A stretch of DNA of 5,285 nucleotides from Candidatus Pacearchaeota archaeon ex4484_31 (GCA_002254805.1 NJDW01000032.1:1-5285); one strand, 5' to 3'. Positions 1 to 5,204 are shown, counted from the stretch's first letter. Program-made: numbers and translations. The notes: generated by a model not told the origin, from the sequence alone.

Positions 1-190
1 TCTTACAAAATTTTTTTATTCTATTTCTGTAAAAGAAATCCAACTTTAGTTTTTCTTTGAAAGGCAGTGGAAAAGAGTCTGTTTCCATCGCTATTCCTGG
101 ATCAATCGTGATTTTACAATCAGCTGTTTCTATAAAAGTGCAAGAGCTTTTTACACCAAATGAATCAAAAGCAACAAATTCAATTTTCAT
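1..190 (-). CDS. UPF0282 family metallo-beta-lactamase-fold protein, N-terminal part (runs off left edge)
   Basis: An uninterrupted minus-strand reading frame starts at ATG 190 and is still open at base 1, giving the first 63 residues. The start reads MKIEFVAFDSFGVKSS, followed by a strand ending in TIDPGIAME and a segment with LPFKEKLKLD. The pattern of AFDSFGV-(R/K)-S, a T-x-(I/V)-ET strand, IDPG and then LP matches my recollection of the N-terminus of archaeal UPF0282 proteins. These are about 300-residue members of the metallo-beta-lactamase superfamily whose substrate is not established. The metal-binding HxHxDH motif should lie just beyond the left edge and is not visible here. The ATG is 6 nt after the Thg1 stop codon, so the two genes are very probably co-transcribed. 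A purine-rich AAGGAAG lies about 12 nt upstream inside the end of Thg1. Family assignment is by pattern recall, not a search. Confidence 0.82.
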   Translation of the reverse strand, partial: MKIEFVAFDSFGVKSSCTFIETADCKITIDPGIAMETDSFPLPFKEKLKLDFFYRNRIKKFCK

Positions 191-196
191 CTTTTT

Positions 197-1015
197 TTAT
201 TCTTCCTTGAACCCTTTTTCTATGATTTCTTTCAAGAAGTTTTTGTTTTTAGCAAACATCGGTAGGTTCCAATCGTCAAATACTTTAAGTCTTTTTACCT
301 TTACCTTTTTCTTTTTTATCGGATCAAAACCTTCCTTTTCATATACTTTTTTATATAAAAGAACGCCTCTTTCATGCCATCCAGGAATCTTTTTTAAGCC
401 ATGATAGCGATCGATCAATTTCCTTAATTCTTTAGCTTTCATTCCCTCAACCTTTTTTGCAGCTTCTCTTGGTTTAAGCCTTTCTTTTTTTTGTAAGAGC
501 CAGTAAGCATAAAGGTTGTTGCAATTCCTAAATGCTTCAGACTGGCGCCAAATTAAATATCCTATTATGTCTTTTTTTTCTATCGGAATGCATCTACAAT
601 CAAATGCAATGCAGCTTTCTCTTTTTATCTTTTTCTTTTTGCTTAGTTCTTTTAGAAGGGTTGAAGAAGCCAGACCAGCAAACACACTATCAATTTTTTC
701 AACTCTTTTGAAAGTTGTGTGCTTTGTAAAAAGTATGTTTATTTCATCTGAAAAAATATAAGCTAGGGTTGGGTTAAAAAATTTAAAGAAAGTTGATGCA
801 GTTTTAACCATACATTCTGAAAAAGACTTATCGAATGGTTTTTTAAGCCTTAGCTCTTTAGCAATCCTATGAAAGCACCAACCATCAAGTCTGACAAAAA
901 AAGGCATTGAAGGCAGTTCAACTCCGCTATAAACTTCATTATCAACAAAACTCAATTTTCCTTTGCTTGCCTCACTCTTTGGCTTTGGCATGCCAAGTTT
1001 TTTCCATAACTCCAT
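197..1015 (-). CDS. thg1: Thg1 / Thg1-like 3'-5' tRNA nucleotidyltransferase (archaeal type)
   Basis: Thg1-family enzymes add nucleotides to the 5' end of tRNA in the reverse (3'-5') direction. They either supply G-1 of tRNA-His or repair truncated 5' ends. Numbering from ATG 1015 (272 residues), the two-metal site is visible as VRLDG (D44, G45) and FSDEIN (D90, E91). FHR follows the first motif, and a DCR segment lies near 139-141. The YLIWRQ...FRNCNNLYAYW block (about 153-172) corresponds to the family's WRQ...HxxNLY/RNxxNxYxYW region. The tail has the archaeal pattern of a GWxxRGVLLYKK segment and a late DWNLPMF. Length is normal and the gene looks intact. A TTG at 1033 would add six residues, but a TATA-like TTAAAAAA centred near 1039.5 is 24-25 nt before ATG 1015, which favours the ATG and a leaderless mRNA. 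In many archaea G-1 is encoded in the tRNA-His gene, so 5' repair is as likely as true G-1 addition. Confidence 0.92.
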   Translation of the reverse strand: MELWKKLGMPKPKSEASKGKLSFVDNEVYSGVELPSMPFFVRLDGWCFHRIAKELRLKKPFDKSFSECMVKTASTFFKFFNPTLAYIFSDEINILFTKHTTFKRVEKIDSVFAGLASSTLLKELSKKKKIKRESCIAFDCRCIPIEKKDIIGYLIWRQSEAFRNCNNLYAYWLLQKKERLKPREAAKKVEGMKAKELRKLIDRYHGLKKIPGWHERGVLLYKKVYEKEGFDPIKKKKVKVKRLKVFDDWNLPMFAKNKNFLKEIIEKGFKEE

Positions 1016-1035
1016 AATTTTAAATGCATACAAAG

Positions 1036-1043
1036 TTTTTTAA
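1036..1043 (-). promoter_or_regulatory. TATA-like box for the Thg1 gene
   Basis: On the minus strand TTAAAAAA is preceded by a purine-rich AAAGG, resembling a BRE plus TATA element. Its centre (1039.5) is 24-25 nt upstream of ATG 1015 and only 6-7 nt upstream of the alternative TTG 1033. Archaeal TATA boxes are usually centred about 26 nt before the transcription start. The box therefore fits a transcript starting at or next to ATG 1015 and argues against the TTG. It lies in the short gap after the membrane-protein stop, so Thg1 may have its own promoter as well as read-through. Confidence 0.5.
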
Positions 1044-1065
1044 CCTTTAGTCTTTGAGTTTTTCA

Positions 1066-1431
1066 TCAAAAAAGATTTAGAAGTCCGAGAAAAGAAAAAA
1101 ATCCATAAAGCATCGAACCTAGGTTAAGTGGTTCTACTATGTTTCTATTTTCCTTTTTACTTTTTCTGTAAAGTTCATAAACTATCAACGCTGGAACCAA
1201 AATCTTTTCTGCATAAAAGCCTAAGCTTCCTAAAGAACTATAAAAAAAGTTTTGAATAGAGTTTGCTTCTATACCAATACCTTTTTCTATGTTCAGCTTT
1301 GTGACTAAAGCATCTAAAGAAGATGAAAAAATAAACATTGATGCTGAAGTAAAGAATTTCTTTCCATTGTATTCTTCAAGTTTACTTAACCATTTTTCAT
1401 ATTCTTTGATGATTTTTTTCTTCAAAGCCAT
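1066..1431 (-). CDS. small multi-pass membrane protein, resembles DUF5658-type proteins
   Basis: This is a 121-residue protein of unknown function. A charged, Lys/Glu-rich amphipathic N-terminus (1-25) is followed by three hydrophobic stretches: about 27-46 (SASMFIFSSSLDALVT), about 59-87 (a long one ending LVPALIVYELY), and about 103-121 (LGSMLYGFFSFLGLLNLF). The polar residues inside or next to these segments form a pattern: D40-x3-T44, then GIE-A-N (E55, N57), a lysine (K76) in the second segment, and N119 near the C-terminus. This spacing of D..T, E.N, K and a terminal N is what I associate with DUF5658-type integral membrane proteins, but the match is by eye only. The stop is 50 nt upstream of the Thg1 ATG on the same strand. 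The gene is divergent from the 1481-1804 gene and seems to share a central promoter with it. Membrane location is well supported; biochemical role is unknown. Confidence 0.75.
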   Translation of the reverse strand: MALKKKIIKEYEKWLSKLEEYNGKKFFTSASMFIFSSSLDALVTKLNIEKGIGIEANSIQNFFYSSLGSLGFYAEKILVPALIVYELYRKSKKENRNIVEPLNLGSMLYGFFSFLGLLNLF

Positions 1432-1446
1432 ATAAAATTTTTTAAA

Positions 1447-1467
1447 GAAAAATTTTAAAACTTTTTC
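1447..1467. promoter_or_regulatory. bidirectional promoter with a palindromic TATA-like core
   Basis: The 49-bp gap between the divergent start codons (A of ATG at 1431 on minus, 1481 on plus) holds the perfect palindrome TTTTAAAA at 1453-1460. It is centred at 1456.5, 25.5 and 24.5 nt from the two starts. GAAAAA precedes it on the plus strand and GAAAAAG precedes it on the minus strand, so each direction has a purine-rich BRE-like flank. The distances match leaderless initiation in both directions from one TBP site. TBP orientation on a symmetric core is normally set by the flanking BRE, so both directions may compete. Confidence 0.55.
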
Positions 1468-1480
1468 TCTTCCATTTTAG

Positions 1481-1804
1481 ATGGGAAACTTAAACTTGAC
1501 TTCAATCATTTCAGATTTTTACAAAAAATGTAGAATCTATGGAGAGCCTTCCATGTTGATATTTCGAAGCGGTAATAATCTTACAATGAATGTTTGCTTT
1601 AAAAACCGAGAAATTAGTTCGATTGAGATTAAAATTAACAATGGACTATTTAAGTATGAACGGCCAACAATGGAAAAAATAGCAGAGATTGAAAACCTAC
1701 TTACTAATTATGGCTTAGATAAACTAGAATTTGTTGGTTGCAACTATAGTATTTCTGAAAGCAAGTTTTGGAACATGGAATTTCCGAAATTTCCTAACAT
1801 ATAA
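1481..1804 (+). CDS. hypothetical protein, 107 residues, no recognised family
   Basis: I do not recognise this protein. It is predicted to be soluble: it has no signal peptide and no membrane segment. It starts MGNLNLTSIISDFYKK and has an alternating strand-like middle (MLIFRSGNNLTMNVCF, then ISSIEIKINNGLFKYE, about 25-59). A predicted helix follows at about 62-75 (PTMEKIAEIENLLTNY), then a short strand-like LEFVGCNYSISES, and an aromatic/proline-rich end (WNMEFPKFP). Three cysteines (17, 39 and 87) do not form a clear metal motif. The beta-beta-alpha order suggests a small alpha/beta domain, nothing more. The gene is transcribed away from the membrane-protein gene from a shared promoter region, with a probably leaderless start. 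Its last 11 bp overlap the 3' end of the convergent radical SAM remnant. It is the only plus-strand gene among minus-strand ones before Kae1, but base usage looks like that of its neighbours. Confidence 0.68.
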   Translation: MGNLNLTSIISDFYKKCRIYGEPSMLIFRSGNNLTMNVCFKNREISSIEIKINNGLFKYERPTMEKIAEIENLLTNYGLDKLEFVGCNYSISESKFWNMEFPKFPNI

Positions 1805-2482
1805 AGTTGAGTTTTAGTTCTTTAGCATAAGCTATTGCTTCTTCAAATTCCTTTCTTGTTAACTTTCTTGCTATTTCTTTGTAGCTAAATGCTTTGTATT
1901 CTGGCCTGTACTGATCCATCAAATTTACAATTACTTTTCTTTTCAACTTCTTTGCTATCCATTCAAGTATCGGCTTTGTACAACACTCGATGTGGTTAGG
2001 TAAAACCAAATGCCTTATAACAAGCTCTGAATCATTTGAAGCAAGCAAATGGTTTCTTTTCACCACAGATGTATAATTCTTTACCTTACTTAATCTTTCA
2101 GCGCATTCATCATTACCATATTTAAAATCGCTCAGGTAAACATCAACAACTCCTTTAAGTAGTTTCATTGCTTCTTCTGACATGTAAAAGTTGCTGTTCC
2201 AGATTAAAGGTAAATCAACATTCAAAAAACTTAAAGTTTTTAGTATAAAAGGTAACTGCGGTGTTGGTTCTCCCCCAACAAAGTTTACATTTTTACAATA
2301 GCTGTGTTTTTCTATAACTTTTGCAAGTTCTTCTGGTTCAAAAGCAAAAGGCTTTTCATATCTCTGGCTTATTGTCCAGTTTTTTTGCTTAACAATCCCT
2401 TTTCTTTTGCAATCAAAAACTTTGGTTTTTTCTTTCCCTCAAGAATCAGGAAATAGTTTTTCAAACAACTTTTTAAACTCAT
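1794..2482 (-). pseudogene. radical SAM PflX-like (COG1313) gene remnant: internal deletion plus frame change
   Basis: Two minus-strand frames together resemble a PflX-type radical SAM protein. Frame A starts at ATG 2482, overlapping the endonuclease V stop as ATGA. It reads MSLKSCLKNYFLILEGKK, then KPKFLIAK, and ends at TAA 2369-2371 after 37 codons. Frame B is open from 2438 to TAG 1794-1796. It carries NWTISQ, GGEPTPQ (the radical SAM GGEP motif), a VDVYLSDFKYGN segment, LVIRHLVLPN and MDQYRPEYKA, all typical of the COG1313 core and C-terminus. Frame B lies one base behind frame A, and they join at an A7 run (2380-2386). One extra A there would fuse them. Even if fused, about 229 codons remain against roughly 330 or more in the family. 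The missing part is exactly the segment before QNWxISQ that carries the CxxxCxxC cluster cysteines. I see no intact cluster motif in either frame, so it should be inactive as a radical SAM enzyme. Assembly error remains possible. Confidence 0.75.
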
Positions 2483-3135
2483 GGTTGCTTTAACTCTTTT
2501 CTTACCTTTTTTGCAAACTTCCTTGCTTTCACTATCGGCTCTGGCATTTTATGAGGCTTTTTTAAGCATTTTTTTACCACTTTTACAGCTGAATCTAATG
2601 AGATTAAATGGCCTGGAGAAACATATATTGGTTTTGCTCCCTCTTTCGTTAACAAGCTTTTAGCAACAACCTTTCCTTTAAAAATTACATCAGAGTTTTT
2701 CACTTCACCTACAAGCAGGTTTTTTGCTACTCCTATCGTTGGCTTGTTCAAACTTAAGCCTAGATGGCAAGCTAAGCCAAAGTGCCTTGGATGTGATATG
2801 CCATGGCCTTCAACAAAGATAACATCAGGTTCTGTCTCTAGGTTTTGGTAAGCTTCTATCATAGCCTTTAGCTCTCTGTAAGCTCTGAAACCAGAAATGT
2901 AAGGAAATCTTGCTTTTTCTACAGCATACTTATTTTCTACAACCTCAAGATTTTCATTTAACACAGATACTGTAGCTAGAACACTGCTGTTAAATGTTTC
3001 TGTATGTATAGCAGCAAAAAGCCTAGCATTTTCAAAATCAAACGCATCTTTCAAAACTATTTTTCTTGAAAGAGAAAGTTGTTCATCCTTAAGTTTTTCC
3101 AAATCAATTTTTTTTGGTTCCTCTTTTTCATGCAT
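2479..3135 (-). CDS. nfi: endonuclease V (deoxyinosine 3' endonuclease family), with altered metal ligands
   Basis: Endonuclease V cleaves DNA, and in some organisms RNA, near inosine. The 218-residue protein aligns along its length with the family. It has FPYISGF (about 77-83; Y79 matches the wedge tyrosine of the Thermotoga enzyme), RE at 87-88 (E88 matches catalytic E89), VEGHGISHPR (108-117), PTIGVAKN (K138 matches K139), then PIYVSPGH and a PEPIVKA tail. The segment from FPYI to SHPR aligns with my recollection of the Thermotoga sequence without gaps. That places E109 where D110 is expected and, upstream, H44 (AAIHTETF) where D43 of GVDxSF is expected. The first 25 or so residues are charged and look like a family-style N-terminal helix. 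The start at ATG 3135 is about 24 nt downstream of a TATA-like box. The stop overlaps the next ATG as ATGA, so the radical SAM remnant was translationally coupled to it. Family is secure; whether it still has normal nuclease activity is not. Confidence 0.88.
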   Translation of the reverse strand: MHEKEEPKKIDLEKLKDEQLSLSRKIVLKDAFDFENARLFAAIHTETFNSSVLATVSVLNENLEVVENKYAVEKARFPYISGFRAYRELKAMIEAYQNLETEPDVIFVEGHGISHPRHFGLACHLGLSLNKPTIGVAKNLLVGEVKNSDVIFKGKVVAKSLLTKEGAKPIYVSPGHLISLDSAVKVVKKCLKKPHKMPEPIVKARKFAKKVRKELKQP

Positions 3136-3155
3136 AAAGAAGCAATATAAAAAAA

Positions 3156-3162
3156 TTTAAAA
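3156..3162 (-). promoter_or_regulatory. TATA-like box for endonuclease V
   Basis: The minus strand reads TTTTAAA, preceded by the purine-rich AAAGAAAATC that could act as a BRE. The box is centred about 24 nt upstream of ATG 3135, giving a leaderless or near-leaderless transcript. A second AT-rich TTTATATT closer to the ATG is too near to be the TATA box. The BRE-like bases overlap the right arm and loop of the hairpin at 3162-3179. Confidence 0.45.
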
Positions 3163-3179
3163 GATTTTCTTTAAAATCT
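3162..3179 (-). terminator. possible stem-loop plus T-rich terminator of deoxyhypusine synthase
   Basis: On the minus strand, AGATTTT and AAAATCT can form a 7-bp stem around a 4-nt AAAG loop. T-rich sequence follows (TTTTAAATTTTTTT). It begins 18 nt past the deoxyhypusine synthase stop. Archaeal termination depends mainly on U-rich tracts, so the T-run may matter more than the weak A/T stem. The same bases also form the upstream promoter flank of endonuclease V, so an operator role is an alternative. Confidence 0.35.
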
Positions 3180-3206
3180 AGATAACAACTTAACAACTTA
3201 GATAAC
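3179..3206. repeat. nested short direct repeats at the end of deoxyhypusine synthase
   Basis: TAACAACT occurs twice in tandem (3183-3190 and 3191-3198), and TAGATAAC occurs at both outer ends (3179-3186 and 3199-3206), 20 bp apart. The unit spans the TAA stop (3198-3200) and the last two codons of deoxyhypusine synthase and the first bases after it. It looks like a small local duplication, for example by slippage, and has no sign of a mobile element. Confidence 0.5.
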
Positions 3207-4151
3207 CTTCCTTTCTTTTAAACTTGCTACCATCAAAGGTAAAGCAATCGTTGCATCGCAAATTACATTCGCAGTTCTTGCTTTTTTACTTATCTTTTTC
3301 CATGAAATTGCTTCTTCAGGTTTAGCTCCGCTTAAACTTCCATCATACTCTAAAGCTGTTGTGATGTAAACAGCATAATCTAAGCCATCTTTAAACTGAT
3401 TCCACCATATCGTATGATGCTTGCTTATTCCTCCTCCGAGTATGAGAGCTCCTGTTCTTATTTTTTTCCAAAGAAGTTCACTCAATTTTTGCTCATCTTT
3501 AAGAACGTTTATGTTAAAATCCTTATGCTTGTTTTGCCAGAAAAACCAAAGCTGGAAGCCAAAAGCGCCATCTGTGATTCCAGGAACAAACACATAAGTT
3601 TTGTTTTTCCATGCCCAATAAATTATTGATTCTTCTTTTTTCTTTTCTCTTTCAAGCCTTTTCCCTATTTCCCAAACAAGTTCATAGGTAGCTAATTCTT
3701 TCTTTTCTTTGTAGATGCTTTCAAACAAAGGCTGTAATTTTTTTTCAAGAATTATGCCGTAAGATGATTTAGGAATAAATACGTTACCTTCCCTATGAAT
3801 ACCTAACTTATTAAGTTCTACATCATTAGCTTGGAAACTTCCATGGTAGTAGTTTTTCCATATTCTTGCTAGATCATGGTCTAATGTGCCAGAAGTTGTT
3901 ATCACAACATTAAAAACTTTTCTTTTTATTAGTTCTTTTATTATTCCCCTTGTTCCTGTAGCAATAAGGTTTGCTGGAAAAGAAATCATTTTTAAACATT
4001 TCTTATCCTTTATCATTTCTTCAAGAATGTCTGTTGCTATTCCTAAGTTCTTTGCCATGAAACCTCCGGCTAGCTTCATCTGCTTCGTTATGTTTTTAAG
4101 GTTCATGCTTTCAAGATCAAAGTCTTTTATAGGCAAAAGCTTCTTTTTCAT
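3198..4151 (-). CDS. dys: deoxyhypusine synthase (archaeal type)
   Basis: This NAD-dependent enzyme transfers the aminobutyl group of spermidine to one lysine of initiation factor 5A, the first step of hypusine formation. The 317-residue protein has the expected order of motifs. A GxRGIIKELI region lies at about 66-76. VITTSGTLDHDLAR (about 83-96) is in the nucleotide-binding region. PGITDGAFG (190-198) follows, then GGGISKHH (239-246, with the conserved HH). ALEYDGSLSGAKPEEAISW (266-284) leads into the active site, where K286 in SWKKI occupies the place of the human catalytic K329. It ends with an ICDATIALPLMVA strand. Length is typical and no disruption is seen. Its target aIF5A is not in the window. 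ATG 4151 is 33 nt from the centre of a TTTAAA box, which suggests a short leader of a few bases. It is divergent from Kae1 and followed by endonuclease V 62 nt downstream on the same strand. Confidence 0.95.
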   Translation of the reverse strand: MKKKLLPIKDFDLESMNLKNITKQMKLAGGFMAKNLGIATDILEEMIKDKKCLKMISFPANLIATGTRGIIKELIKRKVFNVVITTSGTLDHDLARIWKNYYHGSFQANDVELNKLGIHREGNVFIPKSSYGIILEKKLQPLFESIYKEKKELATYELVWEIGKRLEREKKKEESIIYWAWKNKTYVFVPGITDGAFGFQLWFFWQNKHKDFNINVLKDEQKLSELLWKKIRTGALILGGGISKHHTIWWNQFKDGLDYAVYITTALEYDGSLSGAKPEEAISWKKISKKARTANVICDATIALPLMVASLKERKVI

Positions 4152-4217
4152 TTTATTTTCTTTTTTTAGTGGTAACTTTAATTTAAAAATTTTTTCGTGT
4201 TAAAAAGAAAAAGGAAA
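4152..4217. promoter_or_regulatory. divergent promoter region of deoxyhypusine synthase and Kae1
   Basis: The only clear TATA-like core in this 66-bp gap is TTTAAA at 4182-4187. Its centre (4184.5) is exactly midway between the two start codons (A at 4151 and 4218), 33.5 nt from each. The minus-strand side has a good BRE-like CGAAAAAA upstream of TTTTTAAA; the plus-strand side (GTAACTTTAA) is weaker. With transcription starting about 26 nt away, each mRNA would have a leader of about 7 nt. On the Kae1 side that leader would contain AAGGA just before the ATG, which could serve as a weak ribosome-binding site. Confidence 0.45.
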
Positions 4218-5204
4218 ATGAAGATTTGCTTAGGGATAGAAAGTACTGCTCATACTTTTGGGATAGGTATAGTTGATGAGAAAGGCAATATACTTGCAAA
4301 TGTAAAGGAAGTTTATACTACAAAACAAGGAGGGATAGTTCCTTTAGAAGCAGCTGAACATCATGAAAAGGTTAAAGAGAAAGTATTAAAACTTGCTTTA
4401 GAAAAAGCAGGAATAAAGCTTGATGACATAAACGTTGTTTCTTTTTCTCAAGGTCCGGGATTAGCTCCATGTTTGCTTAAAGGCCTGTTTCTTGCTAAAA
4501 AGCTAGGAAAAGAATTAAGCATAGATCTTGTTCCTGTAAACCATTGTATAGCTCATTTAGAGATAGGCAAGCTTTTATGTAAGGCAAAAGATCCAGTGAT
4601 GCTTTATGTTAGTGGAGCTAATACACAAGTCATTTCATATGCTTCTAAACGCTACAGGGTTTTTGGTGAAACACTTGACATTGGTGTAGGTAACTTCATA
4701 GATTCTTTTGCAAGGTACTGTGGAATAGGATTTCCTGGGGGTCCAAAAATTGAAGAGCTTGCTAAAAAAAGTAAAAATCTTGTTGAGTTACCATATTCAG
4801 TTAAAGGGATGGACGTAGCATTTTCTGGTTTACTTACAAACTTAAAGCAAAAATATGATAAAGGTTACAAGCTTAGTGATCTTGCTTTTTCCTTACAAGA
4901 ATATGCATTTGCCATGCTTACAGAGGTCAGTGAAAGAGCCATGGCTTTTCTACGCAAGGAAGAATTGTTACTGGCTGGTGGTGTTGCATGTAATAAACGC
5001 TTACAGGAAATGTGTAAAATTATGTGTAAGGAGAGGAATGCAAAATTTTTTTGTCCACCAAACGAATTTCTTGTCGATAACGGCGCGATGATAGCTTGGT
5101 TAGGGTTATTGATGTTTAAAGCAAACCAGAAAGTAAAGGCTGATGAAGCTGACATAGCTCCTTATCAAAGAAGTGATGAAGTTAAAGTAAGTTGGCTCAA
5201 CTAA
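4218..5204 (+). CDS. kae1: Kae1/TsaD/Qri7-family tRNA t6A37 threonylcarbamoyltransferase (KEOPS subunit), not fused to Bud32
   Basis: Kae1 is the catalytic subunit of archaeal KEOPS, which moves threonylcarbamoyl from TC-AMP to A37 of ANN-decoding tRNAs. From ATG 4218 the protein has 328 residues: MKICLGIESTAHTFGIGI (ASKHA phosphate-1 loop), GGIVPLEAAEHH (38-49) and SFSQGPGL (75-82). Metal ligands H109 and H113 lie in VNHCIAHLEIG. Then come LYVSGANTQV (129-138), GETLDIGVGNFIDSFAR (150-166), GMDVAFSGLLT (197-207), LLAGGVACNKRL (251-262) and DNGAMIAW (D288, third metal ligand). It ends at PYQRSDEVKVSW, where Kae1-Bud32 fusions would continue, so the Bud32 kinase must be encoded elsewhere. The SGANTQ loop has Ala where SGGNTQ is usual; this is probably tolerated. 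A GTG at 4197 would add a KRKRK stretch, but it lies too close to the TATA box, and homologues begin at the equivalent of this ATG. All key residues are present, so it should be active. Confidence 0.95.
   Translation: MKICLGIESTAHTFGIGIVDEKGNILANVKEVYTTKQGGIVPLEAAEHHEKVKEKVLKLALEKAGIKLDDINVVSFSQGPGLAPCLLKGLFLAKKLGKELSIDLVPVNHCIAHLEIGKLLCKAKDPVMLYVSGANTQVISYASKRYRVFGETLDIGVGNFIDSFARYCGIGFPGGPKIEELAKKSKNLVELPYSVKGMDVAFSGLLTNLKQKYDKGYKLSDLAFSLQEYAFAMLTEVSERAMAFLRKEELLLAGGVACNKRLQEMCKIMCKERNAKFFCPPNEFLVDNGAMIAWLGLLMFKANQKVKADEADIAPYQRSDEVKVSWLN

Noticed and set aside
57..404. Plus-strand reading frame of 115 codons opposite the UPF0282 start and Thg1 end
   Set aside because: It is rich in Phe/Ser/Pro from poly-T tracts, lies opposite two recognisable genes, and crosses their boundary. 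It is a shadow frame.
1016..1033. TTG start for Thg1 giving six extra residues
   Set aside because: It is only about 6 nt from the TATA-like core, which instead fits ATG 1015 at the usual distance.
1040..1066. An 8-codon ORF (MKNSKTKG) starting in a TGATG overlap with the membrane-protein stop
   Set aside because: It is too short to support, and its stop overlaps the TATA-like box of Thg1. The overlap is probably chance.
2369..2482. The 37-codon frame A as a separate small protein gene
   Set aside because: Its sequence resembles the N-terminus of the radical SAM family and continues logically into frame B, so it is better read as part of one broken gene.
2481..2663. Plus-strand frame of 60 codons opposite the 3' end of endonuclease V, leucine-rich
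   Set aside because: It is the complement of a Lys/Glu-rich region of a recognised protein. The hydrophobic pattern is a by-product of that.
3886..4203. Plus-strand frame of 105 codons with hydrophobic stretches opposite the deoxyhypusine synthase N-terminus
   Set aside because: It is fully antisense to a conserved enzyme and overlaps the divergent promoter. There is no independent support.
4197..4217. GTG start for Kae1 giving a LKRKRK extension
   Set aside because: It lies within about 13 nt of the TATA-like core, upstream of the likely transcription start. The family begins at the equivalent of ATG 4218.
4855..5155. Two further frames (plus, and minus strand) inside Kae1
   Set aside because: Both overlap the conserved C-terminal half of Kae1 and show no family features.
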